A stretch of 64,000 nt of DNA from Monarcha castaneiventris obscurior (GCA_026261815.1 JAMPIT010000230.1:39764501-39828500), one strand, 5' to 3'; shown: positions 28,301 to 43,300, numbered from the stretch's first letter. Program-made: numbers and translations. Notes: a model not told the origin generated them from the sequence alone.

Positions 28301-31300
28301 TCTAACATTGGTTCCATTTGGCAGTCCTGCTTCACTTTCTTTGTAATTTTAGGAACTGCAGGAGGAAGTAGGAGAAACATGATGGGTGTTAGTATGGCAT
28401 CTTTCCAGTGGCCTTGATGCCAGTTTAACAAAATAATTCTGTAGAAAGCGTATTATATTATTTTAAAAAACATAAAATGCATGTATAGGCAGGATTTGAG
28501 AGTGAACTCCATACATGAAAGTGAGGAGTCCACAAAACAGACCATAGACTATTCCTGTCAGTGCTCCTGTTTCTGTTTCACTCTCTGTAATTAGAGTAGA
28601 CTGTAATGGCTTCCAGATTCTGACTGCAGCTGTCCTTTAAGAGTCAAGAGCACAGCTGGTAGTGAGAATGGGATGTAGCCGTATTCCTCCCCAAGGAGAC
28701 AGCAGGTGGAAAAGGGATGCTGGTGCCATTATGCTAATAGCTTTACGAACTGATCTTCCCTAAACTTGGAAGGTCCTGTCACGGCCTAATAAAACTGACT
28801 CGGGGCATGTCAGTAAGAATGAGTGGATCTGCCTCTTTAGGATTTCTAGTTATTTTGGTGCTTGTCTTGGCAGCTACATGTAGCACAGAATGTAACTGGT
28901 AATTTCCTTGGTAGTAGTGAGACTGCAGTTCTTTGTCAGCTGCATGGTCATTGTATTGGTGTGGCTGGAATTGCAAGTTCTGAATTTGCTGAGTATGGGT
29001 AGAGCCTTATATCATTTTGTTCTGTTTTTGAGTCCTGCAAGTTGATCAGGCTTTCCAAGCAACCTCAAGTGCTGTGATGCTTACACTAAGACCTCAACTA
29101 GCTAAAGAAGTTAACAATAATACTTACTGAAGAAGAAATATTAGGAGTGCACCTCCTCGTATGGATGTTCTGTTACAGTATTTTAATAATTTTATTCTGA
29201 TATAAATCTTTAAAACGACAAGTTCCGAATGCGCTGAATTTTTAGCCTGTTTTTCATGTCCCCTCCCCTCCCTTCCTAACTGTTCCTGAAGGTGAGGTGA
29301 ATAATAGTGCTGGCAACTTGCTCTTCCTTCCCACCCTCCATGTAGATTAAACTCTGAGATCGATAGTGTCTATAGTTACACAGTTTAAATACAGAATAAA
29401 TTCTACGGCAAGGGATCAAAAGCTGTATGTTGTAAAATGTCTTTTGAAGCTGAAGTGTAGGAGTATATATAGCTGTATGATATATTTCTCAAATTTTAGC
29501 TAGGGAAGCTAAATGTAAGAATTGCCTTTCTAACAGAAACCAAACAAAAAGGAGGAGGGAATCTAGTTTCCTTTGCAATGTCACATTGCATTAATAATGG
29601 CACCTGCATCTTGCTTTGCTTAGCTTGCCTCTGAAGACGTCTGAGCTGCAGAGATCTAGCGAGTGATAGGATATAGTCTTGGAAGCCACAGAAAGAGACA
29701 GATGCTTCTTTTTATCTCACAGAATAATTGTGGCTAATACGTAAAAAGAAAAAGCTGTATTGTAGATTCTTTTAGAAGTTTGGGGGAAGACTTGAAACTT
29801 TGTTGACCCTATTTCAAACAAAAGATGCCTCCTGTCTTGTCATTTTTTCTTAGTGCATTGTCTCAAAACATTGCCTTGGTACAATTATACTGATGGATTC
29901 TGCTGGTACAAAAGTGTCTTTATTCATGTGTATGCATTGTATAACACACAATGGTAGCTTTAATATTTTGGCAAAAAGTCAAGACTTAGAGATGAATTCA
30001 TGTTAGATTCCTTAGGCCTACTGCCATCTGTAGCTATGAACTGCACCTTTGCCATCTGTACCTTTCTAATGTGCTTTATATTACAGAATTTAGCTACCTT
30101 TGGAAAACCGGTGTCAAAACCATTCAGGGCCTGAGAGGCCTATCTAATGCTTTGGTGTGTAACTCAGAAAAAGCCTAACTTTGGCAGGACAGGGCTCAAG
30201 TGTGCACCATTCTCCCTCTGCTCCTGTCCACCCCATTTTTCATCAGGAGAAATCAGGGGTGGCTGTTTGAAGATGGAGGAGCTGCAGTACCATGTAACAG
30301 CTCTGCCAGTCTGGCTGATTCGGGGATGAAGATTCAAAGTGTTTTGCAGACCCTGCCTTAAGTTTAGCTTATCTAACTTTTCTCCAGCTGCTCTGAATCA
30401 AGATCACATAATCTTGGCCAGCCCCACGACATGTGAGATTGCTGACATGAGGGTTTTGAGCCTTCCCAAGTAACCTATTTATGGGCTTTCTCTTCTTGTG
30501 ATTCAAGAATATTTAACCTAAATCTCCCAGGTACAAGTTAAGCTGGTAAATACTTTGTAGCCTGATAGTTGCCAACAGTTACTATTGGAGGGCTTTTTCT
30601 TCCAGTCATTTGTGTGCTTTCCTATTCAGTTATTTGATTTAGAGTGTTTTGAAAGTGATACAACTGCTATCAATCTTGTCAGAGATTTACATTTACTTTT
30701 ATTGTTGCTTCTGGACCTGCATTTCAGGTTTATGCATTTCTGCACTATAATTTCATTTGTGAATGGTTTTGCAAGGAATTTCAGAAATATGTATTGATAC
30801 TGAGAAATTTGTTTCTAGCTGTCAAACAAATTGCAACAGAACGTGTGATTCATCCTCTGCCTCTGTTGTCTGAATTATAACCATTTAGCGTTATATCAGG
30901 GCATGTGTATGATAGGCAGAAACAACACAAAAAATGTTTATGGAGGCCAAAAAATTAATTTGTTGTTGTGTTGATAGTTTTGTTGGCACTTCCAAATAAG
31001 TCTTCCATTTGAATTCTACCTGGTAGGCTGCAGGCTTGTCAAGTGAAAAAGATAGGGGTCTGTTCTGTGAACTGATGGTGCACCATGATTTCCTAAGCTC
31101 AACTCTACTCAGAGTCGAAAGGGGGTCTGAGGTGTTCTTAAGTAGGCAGTATTTTGTGGAAGGTGATTAGTGACCTCTCCCACCAGTCTCTTTCATTATC
31201 ACTGCAGTGAGGTTGCAAATACACCATGATACTGTCACTGAGCTCTTGAGTCATTAAAAACATAGTGCAAACTCTGATCTGGCCAAACAGATAATTTTGT

Positions 31301-34300
31301 TTCATTAGTCCTGCCGAATATGTGGAAATATGTGCCAATACAGAATCACTGGCCCTTTGGACCCCTTTTCATGTGTAATAATTTTCTGTGTTAAAGTAAG
31401 GGGAGAAGTATGTGGGTGGGAGATTTTCGCCCATGCTTGCTAATATAAAATATAGCTGTTTTATTTTAAAACTAGATAGCATGTTAGTCTTCTGTTACGA
31501 AATGTTAGCATAATATTTGGGAATTTTTGACAGTGTCAAGTCTGGCATTGTGTGAAGCTGAGTTGCTTCAGATAAAGTATCTGATGCATTGGCAATGTTT
31601 GGCCAATTATAATGCAAATCAGTGCCACAAACATAGGTGAGTGTTGGTGGTGTTTCTGTTATCAGTTCACTGACTAGTATTTAGAACCAGAGAATAAATA
31701 CTCTTAAGAAAGGGAGGGGAAATGCAGTAGCTTAGAATGAAAAGAACACAAGCATTCACTTATGGTTCTCATTATCAAAGGGCTTAATTAGGTGCTGGTG
31801 TGTGGTGGAGTTCATTATCTCTGTATTGGCATACTTCTTAAAAAAATCATAAAACCTGGAGAGTTCTGTGACATGATGCTGAATTTGTTTTGTACCTTTG
31901 ACAGTTCTATCCAGTGTTGGTAATTATGTTTTTATCTCTGGATTCAGTAATGAAGCCACCACTCATGCTCCAGATAAAGTTGGCATCTTCAATGAATAGC
32001 TTTCAAAAAAGGTTGTAGATAGACTATTAGTGGCCCACCTTTAGTTAGGAGGTATTGTGAGAGTAAGATTTTTATCCCAGAGAGGGGGTGCACAGAAACT
32101 CTGGATATAGTGGGTCTCACGGTTCTTTTACCACTAGAGGGCTTATTTGTATAAGAGTGAAGAAGGGTATGCTGGAGAAGGGTGCCTTGAGACAGCTTTC
32201 TGTTGCTTCATGCGGTCCAAGAAAAACAGATGGAAGTGTGACGTTCAGGGGATGGATATCAGACTACAAAGTCAAGAATATAATGAACTAGCTAGTTCTT
32301 CTAAACTCAGAAAATGAAATAAGAGATGGTATCTCAATCTACAACTATACGTAGAGGCTGATTAGAAGTAAGAATAGATTGGAGAAAATAAATTCAAATA
32401 TCCTGTCAAATTGTGTGTTTAAAGAGTTTTGCTGTTCATTTCACTTCTGCTTAAAGCACTGCTTTGACAGAACTATGCGTTTTTTGGACATCAGTTCCAT
32501 TGTCTTTGTTTCAACTTTTCTTTCACTTTTCATCACAGCTGAACATTTCTTCATTTTTGTAGTCCACGCTAGTGTGCGTATTTCCTTGGGAATCCGCTTA
32601 GTACGGAATGTGCCTGATTCACAGTGCCAACGAGAATCCCAGTACAAGTGTCCTCTCTTTCCTTTTCATAAAGCATGAGTTGTAATGGCAGAATATAACA
32701 TCTCTTTTGGCACTTTCCAAGAGTCTCTCTTTTGTTTTGAAACATTGTTTGGCAGTTGCTTGGCTTGTCAGTACAGAATCTGTGGAGACAGCTTTCCCAA
32801 AAACTGCCACTAGCTTTGGATTTTTGCCTGCATATACACTTAAAATTAATTTTCTCAGAACTGGAGTTCTTGGTCTGAGTCTCTTCTTTTGTTTAGAGAT
32901 CCTGCAAATTCTATTTAATGATTATTGAAATGTGCAGTTTTCATTCCGAGTTTCATGTCTGTCATTAACAAGTATGGGATCTCTAATAAAGACAGTGCAG
33001 TTTCATATTTTCTCAATAATCTCTAGATAAACTATGGTTTGTTTGGGTTTTTTTTTAAATAAAATGTGCATACAACTTGGCAACAAAACAGTTGATTATA
33101 TATTGGAGTTCTTGTTGGTGCTGGTAGTAGTTATGCAATAGGGAGTTTAAAGGAAAATTTGACAGGTTGTCCCCCTTAAAAAAAATTAAGGCGAAATTTT
33201 GTATTTTGAAACACACACGCACAAAAAGGAGTAGTTGTCGAGTTTTTTATTTCTGTCTTGTTCACTGATGTTTCTTTTCCAGAAAAAAATCTCTTTGGAA
33301 GTCTAATGTTCCATATCACTACAAAACTGTGTTTCTGTGCAGATAATACTTTTCTCATTTGGTGTAGTGGTTTGGTATCACAGTGCCGTGACAAAACAAG
33401 TGGTGGCATGTATTGCATTTTTGCTCTAGCTTGGTTTATAATCGTCGTAGATAGATTTGTTTTTTTCTTTTTCCTCTTCCTGTTCCCCAACTGTTTTCAA
33501 AATCTGTAGACAACAGTGACTTCTCTCATAAGTATCCCTGACAGCTGTAAGACCCAGATGCCAAGTTCTGGCTCGCAAGCCTTGACCTCCTTTTGGGCTT
33601 CTTTTCTGGTGTTTTGGCTGGCTCCTCTGCTTGTTGCTGGGGCAGCTGTGGAATCATCTCTGGATCCGATCGATGCAAGGCTGGCTCATTCGGAATGTGC
33701 TTCGTTGTTGTTGATGCCACTTCTCTTAGACTTAGCTCAGGGAGAATTATGTTTATGTTTTTAATATATTCCAAGAGCAAGAATTCTTAAAATTCTCGTA
33801 TTACTGTGGTTACAAATACAGACTTCTTAAATTTCCAGACTGTAAATAGAAAGTTTGGTTCTGCTTTTCTTAGAAGTGAAAACAGTCTGAGTATTAGTAC
33901 AAGGCATAAAGAACAGTAATTCTCCATCCCTTCACATTTTTGTTGGCACTAGCTTTCTGGATAAAAAGAGTGGCAGTACTTTCTATGTATGAAATATTTC
34001 AGTGACTTTGTAAAGAGCAAGTTTATCTGAGACATGGTTAAAGTGTCTTAAAGGAATGTGCTTATAATTTGAAGGCCAGAATGTATTGAATGTGTGTTAC
34101 CTATTCATGCATTCAATACCAGTAGCTATGCATGAAGAGTGTCTAATCTGGTGTGGAAGAGGCTCCGTAGATTATTAGAGGGAAGAGCAGCAAATGTGTC
34201 AATACAGGATGCAGGGCCAGGTGATATGTCTAAACCTTTTTTAAGACAACTGGAATTTATGAAAAGGAAACAATTGAATTTTTTTTCTTTAATCTCAGCA

Positions 34301-37300
34301 AAAAGTGCAGTTTTAATGCCCAACAAAACTACTGAAATTTAGTATCACCAAAGTCTGTCTTAGAGTAAGGAAATACAAGTAAATGACCACTGACATTGGA
34401 GGTGAAGCACTATCTGTGTCTTTAGAAAAACTGAAAAGCAGGACCAAAATCAGCCCTTCAGTGCAGATTACATGGATGCACGTTGGCAGAGGATGCACAG
34501 GGTTTTAAGAAAAGCTGCTGTAACTAGATAAACATATGGAGAGGTTATCTCAATGCCTGAAGTTGTATTTCAGAGCAGGAGACAAATACAAATGGAGGTT
34601 AAAAAAAAAAGCTAGGATATTAACTTGCTAAATATCTCTGGAAATGTACACTATAATTTACACAACTGAATTAATTCCATACTGTAGGTGGTTATAAATT
34701 TTTTACTACTTATAGTATAAATATTAGTAACAAAAAAATAAATTAAACTCAATATTGTAAATGTGAATGCCAGGATTTTATTCTCAGTGTAAAATAAATT
34801 CGGAGCTGATTTAGTGTTAGTGGTCTGTGTCTCTTAATGAGTATACAGTTTTGCAAGACCTTGGGTGTTAAAACTGAACACACCAATGGTTTTCTTTCTA
34901 TTAGCCAGGTTTAAGTATATGTTCCCAAATTAAAATCCTGTCCAGACCTACCTCCAGATGTGAGATGTTTCCTTAACAGCCTAAGTCTTCATCCTCTGCC
35001 TTGTGGAAATCCTTGAATGTGCTTTCAGGTTTTGAATCTCTGTTGGTGCATATTTGAATCTAGGTTTTAGCTCTGTCTGTGAAGACACGTAGTGGAACTC
35101 TGCCTTTGTTTTGCACAGGAGACGCCTTTTTACCAGTGGATGCCGTGAATGCTGGGCATTCTTCGAAAACTTAGATTGTGTCTGAGATATGAGGGGAATG
35201 TTCCTATGTTTAAAGGGGTTTTTTTTGTATTTGGGCTTTTTCATCCCAGTGTTATTGCCTCCTGCTGCCTACCAAAGAGCACTGGCAGCCATTTCCAAAT
35301 GTGTGCTTTCCTAACTTTATATAAACTCTTCTGCCACTCTGTGGGCGTGCTTTCTGGGGGTTTTTTTGGGCAGTGCACATTCAAGCCCCCAGTGAGCTTG
35401 AAGCTATTCTGGCTGTGTGCAGATCTATTTTTACCTGATAATTGGTTTTCCTGCTTGAAGGATTCACACGTTGTAGATGAAGGTACCGATTTGCCTGGTC
35501 CCTGCATGATGTTTTTATTTCCTGGTGAATTGCCCTGTCGCTTGATGAAACTGGTTTATTATAGAATATTAGCTGCAAATACCTCAAATCTACTAAAGTA
35601 GATTAAATTAAAAAAAAATTAAACGCTTTGTGGATAGGATAATCCCAGAGTTTGATAATTAATTGCAGTACGCTTCCTTGTGTGCATGCAGAGGGAGTAT
35701 TCACTGCAAGGGCATCTGTTTTTTATACAAAAATAATCAATTGATACATGATAATGTGTACTTAAAATTAGTTTAAACCAAAATCAAATTTCAGTATTTG
35801 CGAGTTAGGAAACAGGAGCTGAGGGATTGGGTTGTTTTTACCAGAGCTGAGCAATAGTCCATATATTGGTGGAAGGAAAATGAGGAAATAAAATTCCTTA
35901 TTTATCTAACTTAGATAATAGAGTATGTATAAATGTCTTATTTGAGATGTGGTCAGTTTTCTTCAGCTAAAATCTGTCATCTTCCATAGAACAGAACCCC
36001 TGCCCAGTGCGATTGACATTACTGACTTGCAGCTCTGGCTCGCTTCCCCTACCAATAAGTCTGTAGGCAGTTGCTGTTTTTCTGGATCTCGCTGCATGTT
36101 TCCTCTCACGTTTTTCAACTCCTTTGTCAGAGGCTACATCCGTGCTAACCTGTTGTGAGAGTACTCCTATGTCCATATCAGCCAAAAGGAGTCATTGTAA
36201 ATCATGTATACTTGCATCTTTAATTTGAAATGGATCAGGTGTCAGTGACCTTCAAATTCCGTAAAGGTTGTCTTGGAATATCTAGCTTAAAAATATTCCC
36301 TATATTCTTAGAAAATTGCTATTAGAAAAAGTTGGAGAAGGCTAGAATGCTTAAATGCATAAATGTACAGTTACCATCAAGTGAGGCATATCCTGTGCAT
36401 GGTCCAGGTAATTTGCATGACGTTAATGACTGGGAGTTGCTGGGCATAAACAGGGTTGTGAATTTGATGTATCTTCTAGATTAACCCTCAGAGTTGAAGT
36501 TTGCTGTCACATGGAAATAATTTATTACAATGCCTTTTCATATGCAATGTTATTTTGTAACTCTACATCAGACCTTCATATGTGGCACTTTGACAATGTA
36601 TTTATTAAAGATGCAGTTTGATCATAGCTTTGAATTGACTTGAATTTGAATTGAATCTGTTTGTGAAAGGTTCTATGCAGATAGGTCATGCTTGTGGTGA
36701 ACAAAAGAGGGAAAAAAGTTCGTACAGTTCCATATATGAATGGTTTTTCAAGCTGTTTTTCCCAAACCTATAATCTTTCGTTTCCCATTTAAAATTTTGA
36801 GCATTGTGTTAAAACTCTTGATTTGGTTGCATAATAATGATGTTATTCCGAAGTAGCATACTAATGTTAGTTTATTTAAACTGAAAAAAAAAAAGTAAGA
36901 CAGATGTATAGAGTTCCAAGCTGATGGTTAATTAGCCAGGGTTAATAAAAAGGAAAGGTAGTATGTTTACAGCCTGTTAGCAAAGTGAAAATATAGCAAG
37001 AGCCACTTTATGGGACAGAGCTAATTATGAAAATGGAGTTTAGAATGGGAAAGATAATTTTATAGTCCATGTGCGAGTTATCACTGTAAAATATAAACTG
37101 AGAAGGACTTTTTTTAAATTCTTTCATTTTTTTTTTAATTTTATGAATGTTTACAGGATAGACTTTTTTGTGTTTAAAATTTTTTTAAGTGAAGAATGCA
37201 CATCCATTACTGCACTTGTTCTGAGTGGTGTTTGCCTCCACAAATACAGAGTATCTTCTCAACAATGGGGCTGAAAGAAGTTAATGCATTGTCAGTAGAA

Positions 37301-40300
37301 GCATGTTCTTTTTGAGGGTACTAAAGAGGATAATTTAAAAGAAGGTTTTTTACAAGCTTTTCAAGATTTTGTCTGTTATTTCATATACTAACTTCTAATG
37401 TGTTCTAATATGAAAAAAATCAGAGTCTTCACTTGTTTTATTTAATGTACTTTAATATGTGTTAATTTGTTGTAGCAGTTGTTCTTTAACTGTTTCTCTT
37501 GCATGAGTAACTTTGACTCCTTCCAGGAATACCTTTGGATATTCCTAATTAACTGTATCTACTTATGACTGTGGACCACAGCAGATAGCTAGAGTATGTA
37601 TCAACAAGATAGTAACTTGGGTTTATGTTACACAGTTTGCACATCCAGGAATACAACATAATTATCTTTGCTTACAGTGTTACACTGCACAGGATTGTTC
37701 ATAATCTTTGGTCAGTAGAGATTAATTTTTTTCTTGCAGATAGAGTTACCTCATAGCTCTTTCTGCAGAATGACTTGGAAATTCAAGATGTGGAAAAGTA
37801 CATAGTTAAGTGAAAGCAGCTTGTAGGATTAAGTTTGTTACAATGCTTCTTTTTAAATAGCTTGAATAAATCAAAATGTTACACGTATCTGTGCCTCCAG
37901 AAAGAATATTGAAATAAGAGAGAGATAAATTTTTACTAGAGAACTGCCACAACCTCAAAACTGAGCTAGCTGTCTCATTTTTATTTTGGATTACCTCTTC
38001 AGAGTTTTTTGTTGCTGTGGTTTTGTGGGGGGAGTTTTTTGTTTGGGGTTTGGGGATTTTGTGTGTGTTGTTGGTTTGGGTTTTTTTTAGTTGTTTGTTT
38101 TTGTTTAGGATTTTTTTGTTGTGTTTGAGTTTCAGCTTCAAGGAAGTTAAAATGGTACATTATTTGGTGCATTAATTATACCATTATGCTGCATGAACTA
38201 AAATTCTAGCAGGCCTTCAAAGCAACCTGATCTGTTCTTGTACTAGAAATAAAAATATTGGCTAGGAATTATACTGAAATAACCCTAGTAATATGAATGT
38301 ACATGTTATCTCATACTGGTGTCACTTCCAGATTAGGCAAGCTCTAAACATTTATAATATGCATTCCATTGTTTTGGAAGTTGCCTTTTCTTCCTGCTGA
38401 TTTACCAAGGTACTAAGAACTCAAAACAGTTTGTGCTTGTTTATCATAGAGCTTTAAATTCTGTCTGTGTTAGCATTTAAAAAGTATTCAGGAACTCGAT
38501 GGGCATTACAAGTTCCTTAGTATTGTTTGGGAGATGGGGATTTTAGTCCAGATCAGAATTCAGTTGTTAAATGTATTTGAATTCTGGTAACTTTTGAGGG
38601 TTTTATGGAACACACTAAAAGGAGAAAATAATGGCATGAAACAATCCCAGACTGTTTCAGTCTAGCAGAACTGTGAAACCAGTTTTCAGAAATACTTTAT
38701 TTGTAGAGGTTTTGAAAAACGAAGGCAAATTCTTATACTTCTTTCTTTTGTGCCTCCCTAGATGTAATTGATAATTTGCATTCCTGCCCACAGATGTTTC
38801 CCCAGTGACAGGATGTTTGGGCTACGGAAAATAAACTCAATGAAAGTTGGCTTAAAATAGCTTTAACAGGTAGCTCTTTATGATCAGTGATAACATAGAT
38901 GTGATGCCAGAATAAGCAGCATAATGATTTTTCTCGATGGAGAAAATTAAGTCTGTGATGACTTGAAATGAGAGTCATCTGAGAACTTAAACAGTTTTTC
39001 ACTCAATGCTGACAGCTTTTTAAATGCTGCACGCAGAAAAAGACCTGTTTCACTGTTACATAGACACTGGTTTGCAATGCAGTAAAACTAAGCTGCTGAT
39101 CCTTTGAACCAGTAATGGATTATAAGTGAAGAAAAATGTTTTAAACTTGGGTTGAAGGAGGTAGTGATCTTGCACACTTTGTGGTATTATCTCAGCATTT
39201 GGGGAAATTGCCTAAGCCCAAATAAATGGTCTGACAAAGACCAGTGCTCTCTTTCATTTTCCGTTTGCAGGCATGTTTTCTCCTTTTGAGTTAAAGTATG
39301 TGGGAAAATATGTAGTGATGGGTTTAGAATTTGGTACAGAGCAATTAATTTGTTTCTTCTGATTGTCTGTTACATACTCATCTTGTGGTAAACAATAAGG
39401 TTCTTGTGAACTTATAATACTTTGCTTTTTTAATGTAGCTAAGGTACTATTTTAAATCCCAACTGTGGGAAGCAAACTTTGGAAAAAATTATTACATAAG
39501 CAGACAGGATGTCATTTGCTCTCCTTTTCCTCTGCTTGACACTGAACCGGCTCTGCAAGTCTCCTGTGTATACTCAGGAGTACTTAGAGCCAAATGTTTC
39601 AATATTTATATCACATGCAAGCAAACAAAAACAGAACTGGCAAAACAACAGAGATAGGAACCCCAGTGGGGTTAATTTAGCTTCCTCTGCAGTTCAGATT
39701 TCATGTATTTATTTATTAAAGGACAGTTTGCTCTTCTTATCTTAACATCTAGAAGATACTTTAAGAACAAAATCATTGTTGTGCGAGTCCATCTATTTTT
39801 AAAGGAACCTAATGATGAAATGAGAATTAGTAGGTTTAATCAGTGCTGTCAAAGTCCTTTTGAAATAGTTGCTAGTAGTTGTAATACATTTTGGGGTTTT
39901 TAAGATGCTGTTAGGGTGAGTACTTTGTACAGTCGGGGATGCACTTTGCCTATGTATAGAGCAAATTTTAGGGTTAAAGAAACATTTTGATGGAAACAGT
40001 TTACTTGGTCAGCTTCCTTCTAGCCGTGATGCACAGTGATCAGGCTGCAAGGAACAATTGACGTGTTTTCAATTACATTTTTCAAAATGTTTAATGAATG
40101 GAAAGACTAAGCCAAAGACAGAGATAGAACCTCTGCTATGAGTGGTCCTGAAGAAGCAGTTTGCTTAGAGGTGTGCTGTGGGAAGTTACTGTTATCCACT
40201 TGTCTTTTCTTCGGCACCTTCTGCCAGAGTCAGGTTGTTGGATGTTTCTGTGTTCTGTTCTCAGTAACACAACAGCATTTATTTTCATAACCTAAAAGCA

Positions 40301-43300
40301 GCTTCCATATTTTTCTGTTTTGAAACCAGTGTCAAATGGGCAGAGCGAGGGAAGAAGGACTAGTTTGAGGAGACTCAGAAAGCGAGGGCAAAGATACAGC
40401 TTCTCTGCCACAAGTTTTCTGGACGAGCTGCAGTCTGATGCTGCTGTCAACTCTAACTTCTTCAGTGTGTATTGTCCTAGGCAGGGCCAGGTGGGCTTTT
40501 TTCATGGAGAGTTGTGCAGACAGAACTAAAAAGTTGCACCTGTTTCAGTGAGCAGAAACAGTCAAAAGAGGAATGAACTTGGAGGGAAGGACAGGAGGCC
40601 AGGGGAATCACCACTGTGCTTCTGCAGGTGCAGCTGCCTTTCCCCAGACAGTTGCATTGAGCAAAAACTGAGCACCATGGGTTTGAGAAAGCTTAAGCAT
40701 TGGTGCAAAGTGCCTGATGACAAGGGAGGAAGCATAATGTGCACAGTGGGATGCATCCGAGGACAGAAGAGAATTGAGGCTCTCTGGGGAAAGGCTGGGG
40801 TTGCTTGGAGATGGTAGGATCTGAGTAGGATGCTGTGCAGAAATGTTGGGCAGGAAATCTTTCTAAAAAGTCATGGGCTTAGCATTTTTTTACATTCAGC
40901 TCAGAATTCCTCAAAATGTGTCAGGCTCCTCCTGAGATCTCAAAAAACACTTTCAAGCCATTTTCTGTTTCTGCTATCTTCTTGACTTTTGAACTTTATT
41001 GACCTGGCTCTGTTGCTGTTTCTTGTCAATGGCAAACTTGCAGTTGCTGTCCACCCTGTTCATGAAGTCAAAGGGTCTGATTGTCATAAAAGGTTGTCAT
41101 AAAAGCTGCACAAAGTGCTTAGAGCAGTTGCTCTGTATTGCATCGTTATGTGGATAGTAAGCATTGACTGCTTCTTTTGGTATCTTTATGTGCATAAGGG
41201 AATGATGCTAAAAAATTTAAAAAAGACAATGCCAAATAGTGATTTGGACAGTTGCAAATTACTGTTTGGCAAACTCTGGTGGTCTCTCCCCCTTGTCTAT
41301 CTGAAGGAATGTTCAGTAATAGAAAAACCAATTTATGGTTACATGTGATAACATAACTCTCTTCTGCATTTTGAAGTTTTTATTTAAAAAAAGAGGTGAC
41401 TGATATAAATGTTTGAAAGCATTAAATTGTGCTAAGCACTGCCAGATGTCTACCTAACAGCATATATTTCTCCTGTAGTTTGACAATGATCTTAGGGAAG
41501 GAGAAACTTCCAAAAGTACTAGATAGTGATTAAGAAAATCTAACCTAAACAGAGTGCACAGATGCTTACTGTTGCCATGTTTGGTAGCTTATGCCTGAAA
41601 GAACATGAAAGGAGATAATAAATATTACAGGGGAATTACTCCTCTTCAGGTATTACTCTGTAATAAATGATGTTCTTATGATTTTCTCTTGCTACTCGTA
41701 GCAGCATAAACATATGAATTAATGAGGAGTCTTGGTTTGATTTTGAAAGGAAAAATCCACATGTAAATAGTGTTAGAAACAATGAAGTCCCTTTTGGAAT
41801 GCTTAATCATTTCTCCTGTACCTGATCCTGCAGTCTCTGTAGTGTGTAGTGCAGAGTAAGGTTAGAAAATACACATGGCTTTCTTGGGCATGCAGTGAAG
41901 AGAGAGGTGTGTTGCTAAGCTTTTGCTAGGGCTGAAGAGAGTGCTATAAAATATTCTTTAGCCAGAAACATGATGACCTTCTGCAAAGCCTGGAAAGTCA
42001 ACTGATACTGCTAAAACTTGCACTCATATAAATACATTGACAATAATTCCAAAAAGAAATCTTTAACCTCTTATTCAGCTGCCTAAACTACATTTTATTT
42101 TAGGGTAGGTAAAAATGTTATATAGAAATTTGTGGTGTTTTCATATATAAACTGAAAATTTCTAACTGAAAAATTTCTGCCTTCCTTGCAGGCAGCCTAA
42201 AATTAATTTCATGCTTGTCTATTCTTACCAAAACTCTATTTACACTAATTACTGCCTCTTATGTTGTTTCATGATTTTTGTTGAAGTTCTGTGTTCTGGT
42301 CTTCCTTCCATGGTGGAGTTGGACTTCAAACCCTGCTTTACTTCCCTTCCTCCCTAGTTGTCCAAGTGACAGCTGCCCTTGTTTTTGTGTCTGTTCCTCT
42401 ATACAGTGCTTATATGTCTTAGCCCTCAGACCTTATCTGAATTTATTAGAAGAAACAGAACTCTCCCCTTCAAATTAAATGGTGTTTTCCCAGGCTGTTG
42501 AGATAAATGCTTCATGCCTTTCTCTTCCTTCTGGGTGTCCAGAAAGGCCAAAGTCCCTTTCCTTCATTAAATCCAGAGAGACAGGTTGTTTTCTTAGCAT
42601 TAGGTTCTTCTGGTTACACTCGCTGTGCTCTGCATAGGAGTGTTACAGTGAGGGACCTGGTAGTTAGCAGGGCTCTGCAACAGCCCTGGTGGCCATTGCC
42701 ATGTCTTGTGTAAAACCTCTGTAGTATTGCCAGAGATGTGGCTGAGTGCCTAGTGAAAAATAAAGTAGAACGAGCTTTTGGACTGGTAGCTTATGCTGTC
42801 CATGGTGAATAGCAAAAAGAAGCAAGGCCTTACAGTGTGGCATCACCTACTGCTTTAGAGTGCATTAATTACTTTCTTTTTGGCAAATATACTGCTATTA
42901 TACAGACTTTCCACCTGATACATTTACAAATGTGACATAATTCAGGACTACTCGTAGGTACTTCTAAAAGCTCAACTATATGCATGACTTTTCAGGTGAT
43001 TTTTGCTCCAGAACTTTATTGGGTAATTTTTTTTGCTTCAGAACTGTACTGCCTTCTTCCTCTGGCAGATAAACATTAACATCTGAATGATGCATTCATG
43101 GCGTCTGCTGTTCAATTAAACATGGACACGATGTCAGGCAAGACTCTTATGTGATACTTGAAGGAAGACAGAACAAAAGTAATTGTTTGGAGTCTGTTTT
43201 GTGAACAATGGAGGGGCCAGTCTCTTGAAATCACTCACTCTGCAGGTTCCCTGTCAAACAGTAGTAGTTTTCAGAAATAAAAAACTGCAAATTTGTTAGT

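Noticed and set aside
37806..38141. 111-codon minus-strand frame rich in Lys, Asn and Thr
   Set aside because: It is an artefact of the G/T-only tract on the + strand.
39270..39330. GCAG acceptor-like site considered for the missing ANO10 TM10 exon
   Set aside because: The frame after the AG hits a stop after a few codons and does not resemble the expected sequence.
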